A DNA stretch of 64,000 bases from Sphingomonas sp. BT-65 (GCF_026107375.2 NZ_JAPCIA010000001.1:806001-870000), one strand, 5' to 3'; shown: positions 8,697 to 17,822, counted from the stretch's first letter. Notes: generated from the sequence alone by a model not told the origin. Program-made: numbers and translations.

Positions 8697-9278
8697 TTGA
8701 AACGTATCTGTGTCTTTTCCGGCTCGAGCGCCGGCCGTCTTGGACAATATCGTGTTGCCGCTACCCGGCTGGGCACGCTTCTGGCGGAACGCGGCATCGG
8801 TCTGGTCTATGGTGGCGCGGCGGTCGGACTGATGGGAGCCGTCGCGGACGCGGCGATAGCGGCGGGCGGCTCGGTGACCGGCGTGATCCCCCAAGCCTTG
8901 GTCGATCGGGAGGTCGCCCATACCGGATTGCCGGACCTGCGGGTGGTCGGCTCTATGCACGAGCGCAAGGCGCTGATGGCCGAGATGTCCGATGCGTTCA
9001 TCGCTCTGCCGGGCGGTATCGGCACTTTCGAGGAGATCTTCGAGGTGTGGACGTGGACCCAGCTCGGCAGCCACGCCAAGCCCTGCGCGGTTTTGAACAT
9101 CGAAGGCTTTTACGACAAGTTGCTCGGGTTTCTCGATCACGTCGTCGACGAGGCTTTCCTTAAGCTTGTCCACCGTGGCATGCTCCTCGCCTCGACCGAT
9201 CCTGCGGCACTGCTCGACATGATCGGAAGCTATCAGGTTCCGAGCGAAACGAAGTGGATCAGCTCTGACGAGCGCTGA
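8697..9278 (+). CDS. LOG family (TIGR00730) Rossmann-fold protein
   Basis: A 193-residue protein with the family signature ALPGGIGTFEE near residue 103 and the preceding MHERKALMAEMSDAF segment. Characterised members hydrolyse cytokinin riboside 5'-monophosphate or other nucleoside monophosphates (phosphoribohydrolases). The start is TTG at 8697, eight bases after GGAAG, where the KRICVFSGSS strand begins. No obvious operon partner; the esterase gene follows 87 bases later. Confidence 0.9.
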   Translation: MKRICVFSGSSAGRLGQYRVAATRLGTLLAERGIGLVYGGAAVGLMGAVADAAIAAGGSVTGVIPQALVDREVAHTGLPDLRVVGSMHERKALMAEMSDAFIALPGGIGTFEEIFEVWTWTQLGSHAKPCAVLNIEGFYDKLLGFLDHVVDEAFLKLVHRGMLLASTDPAALLDMIGSYQVPSETKWISSDER

Positions 9279-9365
9279 AGACCGGCGCCTGACGCGCGGT
9301 TTTGAGCCGACCCGAATGCTGGCGCCGCAGGTGCAGCGCCGGTGGGGAAGGAGTTATCGAGCGAC

Positions 9366-10352
9366 ATGACCGATCAAGAACATGGGGTGGCCGTGCCGGC
9401 GCGCCGCATACCGTTTCCCACCTCCATCAGTGCCGAAGCGCGGGCCAGGCTTGAACAGCTCGTCGGGGCGGATGGCGTCCCGCTGAATGCGCGCTACACG
9501 ATGCCACTGCCGGAGGATCATGCCGGATGGATGGCGGTCAAAGCCGCGGCCGATGGGCACTATGCCGCTGCGGTAAAAGGGCTGGCCGGCACGCTCCGCT
9601 CACAGGTCGAGACCGTCCACACGGACGGTGCGACGCTTCACGTCGCGACACCGGAGACCATATCGAATCCGGAATGCGCCTATCTGGACTTTCACGGCGG
9701 CGCGCTGGTGTTCGGCGGCGGGGATGCATGCATCGCCCAGGCGCGGATGCAGGCGGATCAGCATGGGGCACTATGCTACGGCGTCGACTACAGAATGCCG
9801 CCGGAACATCCCTACCCCGCCGCACTCGACGATGCGATGGCAGCGTACCGCCACGTTCTGGCGCGCCATGCACCAACCCGCATCGTCGTGGGCGGGCGAT
9901 CGGCAGGCGGTAATCTGGCCGCGGCCATGCTCCTGCGCGCCAAGGACGAGGCGCTTCCGATGCCGGCAGGGCTGGTCCTGCTTTCACCTCAGGTCGATCT
10001 GACCGAGTCCGGCGACAGCTTTCAGGTCAACCAGATCGTCGATGTTGTGCTGCCCGGCTCGCTGATGCGGAACAACGAGTTGTACGCCGGCGGGGCTGAC
10101 CTGTCGCATCCCCATCTGTCTCCCCTGTTCGGCGATCTCGCGGGATTCCCCCCGAGCTTCCTGCAATCAGGCACGCGGGACCTCTTCCTGTCCAACACGG
10201 TACGGATGCACCGCGCATTGCGCCGGGCGAGCGTGGACGCGGAACTGCATATCTTCGAGGCTATGCCGCACGGTGGCTTTCAGGGAAACGCACCGGAGGA
10301 CCACGACCTGGCGGCCGAGATGTCCCGGTTTGTCAAAGCCCGTTGGCGATGA
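9366..10352 (+). CDS. alpha/beta hydrolase, hormone-sensitive-lipase type esterase
   Basis: About 328 residues. The oxyanion-hole motif reads DFHGGALVFGGG (third Gly of HGGG is Ala), the nucleophile Ser is in VGGRSAGGNLAAA, the acid in SGTRDLFLSN and the His in MPHGGFQG. All fit the HSL/abhydrolase_3 family acting on short acyl esters. The ATG at 9366 follows AAGGAG by 12 bases; an in-frame GTG at 9342 precedes that site and is less likely. No signal peptide is seen, so it is probably cytoplasmic. Confidence 0.87.
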   Translation: MTDQEHGVAVPARRIPFPTSISAEARARLEQLVGADGVPLNARYTMPLPEDHAGWMAVKAAADGHYAAAVKGLAGTLRSQVETVHTDGATLHVATPETISNPECAYLDFHGGALVFGGGDACIAQARMQADQHGALCYGVDYRMPPEHPYPAALDDAMAAYRHVLARHAPTRIVVGGRSAGGNLAAAMLLRAKDEALPMPAGLVLLSPQVDLTESGDSFQVNQIVDVVLPGSLMRNNELYAGGADLSHPHLSPLFGDLAGFPPSFLQSGTRDLFLSNTVRMHRALRRASVDAELHIFEAMPHGGFQGNAPEDHDLAAEMSRFVKARWR

Positions 10353-10489
10353 CGCGCGCTCCCGAAACTCGATCGTTTCGAGACAACTGGCGGCCTGACG
10401 AGCGGCCGCTATCCGCTTCGGGATTCCCGATAGATGCGGGGCGGCAAAGTCCTAATTTCGGCCATTCCGGTCGCCGCGTCGAGCAAGGT

Positions 10490-10550
10490 GAACGAACGGC
10501 CGCTTTCAGAGTCGTTGAGCTATCTCGCACGACTGCTAATGGGGCGCATA
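10490..10550. repeat. dispersed intergenic repeat, copy A
   Basis: GAACGGC(C)GCTT at 10494 and GGGGCGCA at 10541 are separated by 47 bases, the same arrangement as in copies B (about 15.7 kb) and C (about 37.7 kb). Only the two ends are well conserved. It lies in the 481-base gap 10353-10833, which otherwise holds only the MDR remnant at 10751-10828. Confidence 0.5.
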
Positions 10551-10750
10551 GCCGCCGGCACCACGAGCGGGAGCTAAAACGGCTATTCACAATCATTAGC
10601 GGTCAGGAAACATATTGCGGGTGGAGAGCGTGCTGGAGGCCGCCGTGATGATCTGGCTCGCAAAGATATTCGGCGCTTGGCTGCTCACAATCGTGGCCGT
10701 GCCGATCATTGGCGATCTGCTGCTAGGCAAACGCGGTGCGTCGGCGCCCT

Positions 10751-10828
10751 CATGGGGATACGGCCATCGACGTCCGGCCGCCGTCCTGTCACCCACGCCT
10801 AGGTTGTGGAAGTTCAGGGACGACAGCG
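10751..10828 (-). pseudogene. remnant of an MDR alcohol dehydrogenase gene (N-terminal part)
   Basis: On the minus strand this stretch reads SLNFHNLGV and then a degraded continuation. It matches the nucleotide sequence of the intact MDR gene near 14259-14336 over about 75 bases with scattered differences and small indels. No start, stop or flanking MDR sequence remains. It is a leftover of a duplicated or rearranged MDR gene beside the end of the methyltransferase gene. Confidence 0.55.
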
Positions 10829-10833
10829 CGCCC

Positions 10834-11619
10834 TCAACGGGGTTTGCGGAAGCGGTAAATGATGCGGTCAGTCTTTCCGCGGATCGCGGGATCGAGCGAC
10901 AGCTTCGAATGATCGTCGGCGGAATTGCGCAGCAGATCGGACTCGGCTTCGAGCTTAAACCCCGCGCGCTCGAAATCCGCGCGGAGCACCGCCGGGTCGA
11001 TGCGGTGGAGCTTTCTGACGACCGCGCGTGTGTCGCCGCCGGGCGCGGCGACGTGATCGACGACGCCGACAATCCCGCCTGGCTTGGTCGCCGCGAAGAT
11101 TTTGGCGAGGAACGCGTGCGGGTCCATCCGCGGAAACTGGAACTGTTCGTTCTCCCAATAGGCGTCGTGATAGACGAGGTGCATTAGCACAAAGTCGAAG
11201 CTCGCAGGATCAAGCGTCAGATCGGCGGCGGTGCTCGAGATCAGGTGGACGCTGGGAACGCGCGCGATCAGGCCGGCAAAGTTCTTCTTGCCTGCATCGT
11301 CGAGCAGATTGGCGGGCTCCCACGCGACCACCGCACCCTTGGGACCGACCGCGCGGCCCATGATCTCGGCATAATAGCCGACGCGCGTGAACGGGGCCGC
11401 GGTCCCGGTGAACAGGTCGAGCGCGCGGTCGCCCTGTTCAAGCCCGAGAAACTTCAGCACCTCGACGGGCTTGCGGCTTTCGTCGAGCGCGACCGCCTCG
11501 GCCGGCCTCCCGGGAGCGGCGACGGCCGCCCGCACATCGGCGGGAGCGGCTTGGACTGTCGCCATTGGCAGTGGCGCGGCGAGTATAAGCGGCAGCAGGA
11601 GCGGTTTCAGAATGCGCAT
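10834..11619 (-). CDS. exported class I SAM-dependent methyltransferase
   Basis: A 261-residue protein. The ATG at 11617-11619 is preferred because GGAG lies eight bases upstream and a signal peptide starts there (LLLPLILAAPLPMATVQA). The methyltransferase fold follows: GDRALDLFTG (motif I variant), AVVAWEPANLL, and FDFVLMHLVYHDAYW near residue 140. Sphingomonads carry several such predicted periplasmic methyltransferase-like proteins. The substrate is unknown. It is 83 bases downstream of the hydroxyisobutyrate-dehydrogenase-like gene. Confidence 0.82.
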   Translation of the reverse strand: MRILKPLLLPLILAAPLPMATVQAAPADVRAAVAAPGRPAEAVALDESRKPVEVLKFLGLEQGDRALDLFTGTAAPFTRVGYYAEIMGRAVGPKGAVVAWEPANLLDDAGKKNFAGLIARVPSVHLISSTAADLTLDPASFDFVLMHLVYHDAYWENEQFQFPRMDPHAFLAKIFAATKPGGIVGVVDHVAAPGGDTRAVVRKLHRIDPAVLRADFERAGFKLEAESDLLRNSADDHSKLSLDPAIRGKTDRIIYRFRKPR

Positions 11620-11702
11620 TTGGTTTTCTCCGATGGTGACGCTCACTGGAGGACGAAAGCGCTTTCCGTCTCAGTCCGGAATCAGGTGAGGTTCCTCGAC
11701 GT

Positions 11703-12551
11703 CTAATCTGTCTGGCCGACCGCAGACCAATCGCGCTCCCCACCGCCAGCACCGATGATCGCGTCCATGCGCGAGGCGATCAGCTCAGTCAGCGGCAGAT
11801 CGGCGTCGCCTGCCGCCGCGAACGCCAATCCCACGTCCTTGCGGCCCAGCCGCATCGGGAACCCCGCCGGCTCGAACCGCTGCTCCGCGATGATCGGGCC
11901 GTAGCTCCCGATCAGGCGATTGCCGTAGTTCACGTCGAGCAGCAGCGCCGCCATCCGATCCGCGGCGATGCCGTGGGCGGCGACGATGCGGAACTGTTCC
12001 GTCAGCATCTGCATGATGGCCGGGATGCCGGCGTTGAGCGCGACCTTCGCTGCCGCGGCCATCACCGGGCGGTCGCCGACCCGTTGCGTCCCCGCCCCGA
12101 TCGCGTCGAACAAGGGCTGTGCGACATCCAGATCCTCCGCCGCGCCCGCCGCGATCACCGACAGCTTGCCTGCCGCCGCGACGTCCGGGCGGCCCAGCAC
12201 CTGCGCCGACACGAAACGCTGTCCCGCCGCGGCGTGCGCCGCCGCCAGTCTGGCGGTGAGGTCCACGCTGACCGTGCTGCACGAAATATGGAGCAGGTCG
12301 GGACCTGCCGCGAGCAGTCCGCCGTCCCCGAACACGACCGCCTCGACGGCCGCGTCGTCGGCCAGCATGGTCATGACGGTGCCGGCCCGGGCGGCCGCGG
12401 CGAGGTCGGCGGCGACTTTCGCACCCCGAGCGGCGAACGGCTCGGTCTTGGCCCGGTCCCGGTTCCAGACGGTGACCTGGTGACCGGCCGCCACGAGATT
12501 ATCGGCCATGCCCGAGCCCATCTGCCCGAGCCCGATAAGTGATACATCCAT
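11703..12551 (-). CDS. NAD(P)-dependent oxidoreductase, 3-hydroxyisobutyrate dehydrogenase family
   Basis: A 282-residue protein with N-terminal Rossmann motif VSLIGLGQMGSGMA, the cofactor segment TVWNRDRAKTEPF and the all-alpha C-terminal domain of beta-hydroxyacid dehydrogenases. The family's usual catalytic Lys region appears as AAAKVALNAGIPA. The start at ATG 12551 is supported by GAGGAG six bases upstream; TTG at 12557 is too close. These enzymes oxidise short beta-hydroxy acids or reduce imines and aldehydes. It lies behind the quinone reductase and MDR genes on the same strand. Confidence 0.86.
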   Translation of the reverse strand: MDVSLIGLGQMGSGMADNLVAAGHQVTVWNRDRAKTEPFAARGAKVAADLAAAARAGTVMTMLADDAAVEAVVFGDGGLLAAGPDLLHISCSTVSVDLTARLAAAHAAAGQRFVSAQVLGRPDVAAAGKLSVIAAGAAEDLDVAQPLFDAIGAGTQRVGDRPVMAAAAKVALNAGIPAIMQMLTEQFRIVAAHGIAADRMAALLLDVNYGNRLIGSYGPIIAEQRFEPAGFPMRLGRKDVGLAFAAAGDADLPLTELIASRMDAIIGAGGGERDWSAVGQTD

Positions 12552-12620
12552 TTTCAACTCCTCTAGCTCCGAAGGCCATGGCGATCTGAGCTGACCAACC
12601 AGGCGACATCGGCGTTGCTC

Positions 12621-13403
12621 TTATGCGTCGACCATATCGGCAACGTGCGCGACGAGGCCGGTTTGGCCCGGCGCAACATGGTCGGCCATGGTGTGGCGAT
12701 CGGGGAAGTCACCGCCATTTTGCGACCGGAAGGGGATCGGCGTGTCGGAGAACAGCCCGGTGAGACGCACACGCCATGCTGCCTTGATCACCTCCACTTC
12801 TTCCGCCGTGGAAACGTGACCCGCGCCATAGACCGCGTGCGTAGGGAGCACGTCCATGCCGGGGTAAAACAGCGCGCCATGGGTCAGCGGGAACAGCAGT
12901 TGCTCGATCGGCCCGTTGATACCCCGCGGGCCATAGTCGGCCGCTGGGCCGCCTGCCTGCACGTTGACCAGCGCTCGTTTGCCCTTGAGGATGCCTTCGC
13001 CAAAGCGGAACTCGTTGGAGCCATTCTGATAGCCGTAGGCAAAGCCGAAGGCATAGACCCGCTCGATCCAGCCCTTCAGGATCGCGGGCACGCCGTACCA
13101 CCACAGCGGGAATTGCAGGATCACAGCATCGGCCGCGAGCAGCTTCTGCTGCTCAGCGATCACGTCGGGCGTCTGATGTCCGCTTCCGTAAGCATGGCCC
13201 GATTCCATGATGAAAGACAGCCGCTCGGGGTTGTCACGCACTGGAAAGTCATCGGCATCGTACACCGCCTTCCACTTCATGCCGTAGAGGTCCGAATGAA
13301 TCACGGTGTGCCCCGCTGCCGACAACGTCTCAGCAGTCACATCGACCAACTGCCGTGTCAGCGAAGTGGGTTCGGGGTGCGCGTAAACGATGAGAACTTT
13401 CAT
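12621..13403 (-). CDS. NAD(P)H-dependent oxidoreductase, flavodoxin-fold quinone reductase
   Basis: A 260-residue protein of the NQO1/KefF/MdaB fold: VLIVYAHPEPTSLT phosphate loop at the N-terminus and QFPLWWYGVPAILKGWIERV in the FAD/FMN-binding region. It likely performs two-electron reduction of quinones or related electrophiles. AAGAGA precedes the ATG. It is 30 bases downstream of the MDR gene, and both face a divergent LysR gene, a common arrangement for inducible quinone detoxification. Confidence 0.88.
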   Translation of the reverse strand: MKVLIVYAHPEPTSLTRQLVDVTAETLSAAGHTVIHSDLYGMKWKAVYDADDFPVRDNPERLSFIMESGHAYGSGHQTPDVIAEQQKLLAADAVILQFPLWWYGVPAILKGWIERVYAFGFAYGYQNGSNEFRFGEGILKGKRALVNVQAGGPAADYGPRGINGPIEQLLFPLTHGALFYPGMDVLPTHAVYGAGHVSTAEEVEVIKAAWRVRLTGLFSDTPIPFRSQNGGDFPDRHTMADHVAPGQTGLVAHVADMVDA

Positions 13404-13433
13404 GATGATCTCTTCTTGATAGTTGGGGGGTAG

Positions 13434-14441
13434 TCAGTATTCGACGACGATCTTGCCGAAATGGCCGCCAGATTCCTGGAGCCGGAAGGCGTCCGCGATT
13501 TCGGCCAGCGGAAAGGAGTGGTCGATCACCGGGTGGCCGTGAACGGCGTCGATACCGCGGATCAGGTCCAATTGGTGTCGGCGACTGCCGACGATCAGGC
13601 CCTGGAGCCGTTGCTGCCGCACCATGAGCATGGCTGTTGGCACGTCGCCCGCCATCCCGGTCAGCACGCCGATCAAAGAGATGTGGCCGCCGACACGTGC
13701 GGCCTTGATCGACTGCGTTAGTGTGCCTGGGCCGCCTACTTCCACGACATGGTCCACGCCCGTGCCGCCCGTCAGGTTCCGCACCCGGTCGCCCCAGTTC
13801 TCGTCCTGGCGATAGTTGATGACGTGCGCAGCGCCCATCGTGCGAAGCCGCTCCAGCTTCTCGTCGGAGGAGGAAGTCGCGATCACCGTGGCTCCCATGG
13901 CCCGCGCGATCTGCAGCGCGAAGATCGACACGCCGCCCGTGCCGAGGACCAACACGCTGTCGCCGACCTTGAGGCCGCCGTTGACCACCAAAGCCCGCCA
14001 GGCTGTCACACCGGCCGTAGTCAGGGTCGCGGCGGCGGCGTGGCTCCATCCTGCCGGCGCGCGCGTGAAGGACGTGGCGGGCGCCACCACGACCTCCCGG
14101 GCGAAGCCGTCGATCCCGTCGCCCGGCGTGGTGGTGAAATCGGCAAGGGTGGCCTCACCGTCCAGCCAGGTCGGAAAGAAGGTGGATACGACATGGTCGC
14201 CGGGCTTGAACTCCGTGACCCCGGAACCGACCGCCTCCACTACCCCGGCGCCATCCGCCATGGGGATGCGTCCATCAGCGCATGGCAGCCGTCCTGTCAC
14301 TACGCCTAGATCGTGAAAGTTCAGGGAGGTGGCATGCACACGCACGCGGATGGCGTTCGGTCCGGGATCGCCGGGGTCGGGAAGGTCCACCAGCGCCAGG
14401 CCGTCGAGTCCTTGCTGTGGATGAGCATGAATAGCTTTCAT
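13434..14441 (-). CDS. medium-chain (MDR) NAD(P)-dependent alcohol dehydrogenase / quinone oxidoreductase
   Basis: A 335-residue MDR protein: GroES-like N-terminal domain with SLNFHDLGVVTGRLP and ADGAGVVEAVG, then a Rossmann domain with VLVLGTGGVSIFALQIA. It has no complete structural-zinc Cys set, so it is probably of the quinone-oxidoreductase type. It is first in the minus-strand run with the quinone reductase and diverges from the LysR gene at 14562. A degraded copy of its 5' region is at 10751-10828. Confidence 0.88.
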   Translation of the reverse strand: MKAIHAHPQQGLDGLALVDLPDPGDPGPNAIRVRVHATSLNFHDLGVVTGRLPCADGRIPMADGAGVVEAVGSGVTEFKPGDHVVSTFFPTWLDGEATLADFTTTPGDGIDGFAREVVVAPATSFTRAPAGWSHAAAATLTTAGVTAWRALVVNGGLKVGDSVLVLGTGGVSIFALQIARAMGATVIATSSSDEKLERLRTMGAAHVINYRQDENWGDRVRNLTGGTGVDHVVEVGGPGTLTQSIKAARVGGHISLIGVLTGMAGDVPTAMLMVRQQRLQGLIVGSRRHQLDLIRGIDAVHGHPVIDHSFPLAEIADAFRLQESGGHFGKIVVEY

Positions 14442-14544
14442 AGGTAAACTGATATCCGTGCCGTCGATTGAAGCGCCGCGGGATTTAGCCCGCTCCGAGC
14501 CTAAATGGTGCGGCCACCCTGGGTATTGAAATCGAACGTTTTAT

Positions 14545-14560
14545 GTGTCGTTATCGACAC
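14545..14560. promoter_or_regulatory. inverted repeat directly before the LysR start (candidate autoregulatory site)
   Basis: GTGTCG and CGACAC form a perfect 6-bp inverted repeat around TTAT. It ends one base before the ATG of the LysR gene, in the divergent region shared with the MDR gene. Its position would let the regulator repress its own expression. Confidence 0.35.
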
Positions 14561-14561
14561 G

Positions 14562-15455
14562 ATGGATACCAGGAACCTCGATCTCGGACTTCTCGTGACG
14601 CTTGAGGCCCTGCTTGCGGAGCGCAACGTCACACGCGCTGCGCGCCGGCTGAACCTCAGCCAGCCTGCTTTGTCGGCACGGCTGGCGCGGCTCCGCGAAG
14701 CGCTGGGCGATCCGCTCCTGATCCCGGGCCAGCGCGGAATGATCCTGACCCAGCGGGCGCTCGAGATGATGCAGCCACTGCACGAGGCACTGGAGGGTGT
14801 TCGCCGCGTTGTCGAGCAAGGAGCGACGATCAATCCGGAGACCCTGCGTGCGACCGTGGTGATCGCGGCGAGCGACTACGTCCAGTATGCGCTGCTGGCA
14901 CGCTACTCGGTTGCCTTGCGGGCCGAGGCGCCGATGATCCGCATCGCCTGGCGGGCGTTGGACGTGATGGCACTCACGACACAGTTGGAGCGTGGCGAGG
15001 TGGACCTGGCCTTGGCAGCGCCCCAACACGCGCCGGCGGCGATGCGCCAGCGCCGACTCTACGAGGAGGAGTATGTGGTCATCGCGCGACAGGGGCATCC
15101 AGCCGTAGGCGGTACCCTTGATCTGGACTTGTTCTGCGCGCTGGACCACGTCGTGGTTTCACCTCAGGGCGGCGGCTTTGCCGGGCCCACCGATGCGGCT
15201 CTTGAGGCGATCGGCCGCCGTCGTACCGTCGCCTTGTCCACATCGGGCTTCCTGATCGTGCCGGAGATCGTGTCACGATCCGATATGATCGCGCTGATCC
15301 CACGCCGGATCGCAGACGGTTGGTCAGACCGGGTGCAGGTGCTGGAACCGCCGCTCCACATACCCGGATTTGTCATCACCAGTATCTGGCACGAACGCAC
15401 GACCAACCATCCAGCACAAAGCTGGCTACGAGACAGGCTCGCTGCGTTGGCATGA
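14562..15455 (+). CDS. LysR-family transcriptional regulator (NodD/SyrM-like group)
   Basis: A 297-residue LTTR. The HTH spans residues 5-65 (LDLGLLVTLEALLAERNVTRAARRLNLS, in parts), and a TTR-type effector domain follows. The MDTRNLDLGLL start at 14562 is preferred over an upstream 5' extension because the NodD-like group begins this way. It is divergent from the MDR/quinone-reductase run and is the natural candidate for its regulator. It resembles the LysR at 29039 in its ERNVTRA segment. Confidence 0.9.
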   Translation: MDTRNLDLGLLVTLEALLAERNVTRAARRLNLSQPALSARLARLREALGDPLLIPGQRGMILTQRALEMMQPLHEALEGVRRVVEQGATINPETLRATVVIAASDYVQYALLARYSVALRAEAPMIRIAWRALDVMALTTQLERGEVDLALAAPQHAPAAMRQRRLYEEEYVVIARQGHPAVGGTLDLDLFCALDHVVVSPQGGGFAGPTDAALEAIGRRRTVALSTSGFLIVPEIVSRSDMIALIPRRIADGWSDRVQVLEPPLHIPGFVITSIWHERTTNHPAQSWLRDRLAALA

Positions 15456-15687
15456 CGTTCCGCCCAACGTGTAAAGACTAGGCCAATTTTCCCAAAACAC
15501 GATCGAGTGCCGGGACGCGCAAATAACAGCTCTCGACCGAGTCCGTCGTTCGACGAAATCTTTGTAAACTGCGGCTTCGTCCCAGACCCGACCTTTGAGA
15601 CCGTCGGCAAGTATGTCCGCTTTCAGGTGATCGTCAGACGATCCGCTATGATTGGCATTAGGGCACTATGCCGACTTAAGATCGGCG

Positions 15688-15760
15688 GGAACGAACGGCA
15701 GCTTCCAGGCAGCGCTCGATCCACTTCGAAGGGCCGAAATTGGGGCGCATTGCTGCCTGG
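15688..15760. repeat. dispersed intergenic repeat, copy B
   Basis: GAACGGCAGCTT at 15693 and GGCCGAAATTGGGGCGCA ending at 15749 are spaced like copies A and C; the 18-base right end is identical to copy C. It occupies part of the 403-base gap 15456-15858 between the LysR gene and bufC. I see no gene in the rest of that gap. Confidence 0.6.
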
Positions 15761-15858
15761 CTGCTCACGCCGAAAGCGGTCCGACTGATCTTTGGCCGTT
15801 AGCCGACCGTCGGCTTTCGGAATCGAATCGGCCAAAGCCGTCGATGACGTGGTAGTTC

Positions 15859-16620
15859 TCACGCGCCGTGTCGCTCCTGAAAGCCGACAACCAGGCCTTC
15901 GTTGACCCAACAAGCGAGCCACCGTCCGGCGCGCGCTATGCCCTCCTGCTCGCCGAAAGCATCCACTGCGCTCTGGCATAATTCCGCGAAGGAAAGCCCC
16001 GCGCGTAGTTGGACAAGTGCCTGACGCTCATAGTGATCGACAGCACGGAAGCATGAAACCTGGTCCCGCCGCCAGACGAGCACCGCGCCGGCCGCGTCGA
16101 GACGCTCGGCCGCGGGGGGCGTCTCGCCGGCGGCCAGCGCGGACCATATCGCCGGGGCATCGGTCGCCATATCACCAAGATCGAGCGTCGGTGTCAGGTG
16201 GAGAATCGCCCTGTCCCAGTCGATTTCGGCGAGGTCCGCCATCGTGAGCGCCCGCGCGTCCGGGCCGACAAAGGCTTCTTCCAGCGCGAGTTCGAGCCAG
16301 GCCAGCTCCACTATTTCCGGATCATCGGGATAGAGAATGCGCAGCGTCGCCGGAAAATCGCGTGCATAGGCATCCAGCGTCCAGCTGCTCGGAGGCACGC
16401 GATCGATATGAGTCACGGCTGCGACGACGAACGCCTCGTACCCGATCCACGCCCGCGTCCGCGCGAAACTTGCCTCCAGGCAACCGACGAGCTGCGCGCG
16501 ATAATTGTTCTGGTAGACACGAAGGCCCGGGCCTGCGGAAGCGCCGAACCGGCGGGCAGCGCCGCCATTCTCGTCGACTAGCCAGGCGCGGAAGTCGCGT
16601 TGAAGTGCGAGCAGCGTCAT
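15859..16620 (-). CDS. bufC: HvfC/BufC-type partner protein (DUF2063)
   Basis: A 253-residue protein with the N-terminal DUF2063 domain (LALQRDFRAWLVD, GLRVYQNNYRAQLVGCLEASF, then GYEAFVVAAVTHI). This protein accompanies DUF692 enzymes and is proposed to present the precursor peptide to the maturase. Its ATG overlaps the stop of bufB (ATGA), giving translational coupling. It is the third gene of bufA2-bufB-bufC, transcribed from the promoter at 17823-17849. It is cytoplasmic, with no signal peptide. The gene name follows bufferin nomenclature by context. Confidence 0.88.
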   Translation of the reverse strand: MTLLALQRDFRAWLVDENGGAARRFGASAGPGLRVYQNNYRAQLVGCLEASFARTRAWIGYEAFVVAAVTHIDRVPPSSWTLDAYARDFPATLRILYPDDPEIVELAWLELALEEAFVGPDARALTMADLAEIDWDRAILHLTPTLDLGDMATDAPAIWSALAAGETPPAAERLDAAGAVLVWRRDQVSCFRAVDHYERQALVQLRAGLSFAELCQSAVDAFGEQEGIARAGRWLACWVNEGLVVGFQERHGA

Positions 16621-17447
16621 GCCGCGTCTGCCAAAGCGCCCGCGGCGATCCGCCGTGCGACGCTCAATTCGCCCAGCAGGTCGGCGAGCGGCGGGATGTC
16701 ATCGTCACGCTCGATCATCGTGGCGACGGACCCGAGGCGCGGGAGGACATGGGCGTAGAGATCCCAGACCGACGCCGGCACGGCGCGGTCGTGCGTATCG
16801 ATCAGCAGCTCCGCCCCCTGGCTGTGGCCGGCGAGATGGATCTGGCGCACCCGCGCGTGCGGCACGCCATCGAGATAGGCGAGCGGGTCGAAGCCATGGT
16901 TGCTCGCGCTGACGAACACATTGTTGACGTCGAGCAGCAAGTCGCAGCCGGTTCGCGCGCACATCGCGTCGAGAAACGCCCATTCGGTCATGTCCGCGGG
17001 TGTGAAAGCGATATAGCTCGACGGGTTCTCGATCAGCATCGTGCGGCCCAGCGCGTCCTGCGCGCGGTCGATATTGGCGCAGACAATGTCGAGCGCTTCC
17101 TCAGTATAAGGCAGCGGCAGCAGGTCGTGCGAGCTGAACCCCTCGCTCCGCGTCCAGCTCAGATGGTCGGACACGAGCAGCGGCTCGATCTCGTCGATCA
17201 GCAGGCGGAGGCGCTGCAGATACGCGCCGTCGAGACCGTCGGCCGAGCCGATCGACATCGAGACGCCGTGCAGCGCCACCGGATAGCGCATGCGGATGTC
17301 GCGCAGGATCTGGCGGGGGCGACCGCCGTCGACCATGAAATTCTCGGAGATCACCTCGAGGAAATCCACCGCGACGCGGTGTTCGAGGAACTCGGCATAA
17401 TGCGGCTTGCGCAGGCCAAGGCCGAAGCCGGCGAAGTTAGTGCTCAT
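16617..17447 (-). CDS. bufB: MNIO (DUF692) multinuclear iron oxidative enzyme, bufferin maturase
   Basis: A 276-residue TIM-barrel-type DUF692 protein with the family's metal-ligand and active-site segments in order: GLGLRKPHY, FLEVISENF, LHGVSMSIGS, LVSDHLSW, LIENPSSYI, LLLDVNNVFVSASNHG, IHLAGH and IDTHD. MNIOs use a multi-iron centre to modify Cys residues of ribosomally made peptides. It lies between the six-Cys precursor gene and bufC, so its substrate is most likely BufA2. It is the only MNIO gene in the window and might also serve BufA1 at 19245. Confidence 0.92.
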   Translation of the reverse strand: MSTNFAGFGLGLRKPHYAEFLEHRVAVDFLEVISENFMVDGGRPRQILRDIRMRYPVALHGVSMSIGSADGLDGAYLQRLRLLIDEIEPLLVSDHLSWTRSEGFSSHDLLPLPYTEEALDIVCANIDRAQDALGRTMLIENPSSYIAFTPADMTEWAFLDAMCARTGCDLLLDVNNVFVSASNHGFDPLAYLDGVPHARVRQIHLAGHSQGAELLIDTHDRAVPASVWDLYAHVLPRLGSVATMIERDDDIPPLADLLGELSVARRIAAGALADAA

Positions 17448-17472
17448 CGGATCATCCCTGAAGGGCAGGATC

Positions 17473-17497
17473 GGCCCGGCGACGCGATCGCCGGGCC
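17473..17497. promoter_or_regulatory. strong intercistronic hairpin between bufA2 and bufB
   Basis: GGCCCGGCGA and TCGCCGGGCC form a perfect 10-bp stem around a 5-base loop (CGCGA), lying within the 58 bases between the bufA2 stop and the bufB start. No U-tract follows, so it is more likely a processing or attenuation element than a full terminator. It could set a high precursor-to-enzyme ratio. Confidence 0.7.
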
Positions 17498-17505
17498 GGA
17501 CTGGA

Positions 17506-17778
17506 TCATTTGGCCTCGGTCAGGCTGCCGCCGGCGGCCTTGCACGCCTTGGCGGTCATCGCCTTGAAGCCGTGGCCCTTGCACTCGTTCTGGCCCTTGC
17601 ACTCGTTCTTCGCGGTCTTGCAGTCCGACGTGCCCTTGCAGGTGTTGATGCCATAGCAATGGACCGTCTTTGCGCTCACGCCATCCTTGGCGATGGCGGC
17701 AGTGGGGACGGACGCCGCTGCGATGGCGACGATGGCGGCGGAAGCGGCGACGCTGAGGCCGGTGCGGGTGATGATCAT
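17506..17778 (-). CDS. bufA2: BufA2-type bufferin precursor (six-Cys exported metallophore)
   Basis: A 90-residue protein. Residues 1-30 are a signal peptide ([22 protein letters not shown]). The mature part carries six Cys in VHCYG, TCKG, DCK, two NECKG repeats and [10 protein letters not shown], matching BufA2-family periplasmic metal-buffering peptides. In that family Cys residues are modified by the MNIO enzyme and bind copper. The ATG at 17778 follows GGAG. The promoter TGTAAC-N17-CGAA lies at 17823-17849, and bufB and bufC follow. The metal specificity here is inferred, not shown. Confidence 0.87.
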   Translation of the reverse strand: MIITRTGLSVAASAAIVAIAAASVPTAAIAKDGVSAKTVHCYGINTCKGTSDCKTAKNECKGQNECKGHGFKAMTAKACKAAGGSLTEAK

Positions 17779-17822
17779 GATGGGAAACTCCAGAAAGGGT
17801 TCAGCCGGAATGGCTTCCCTCA

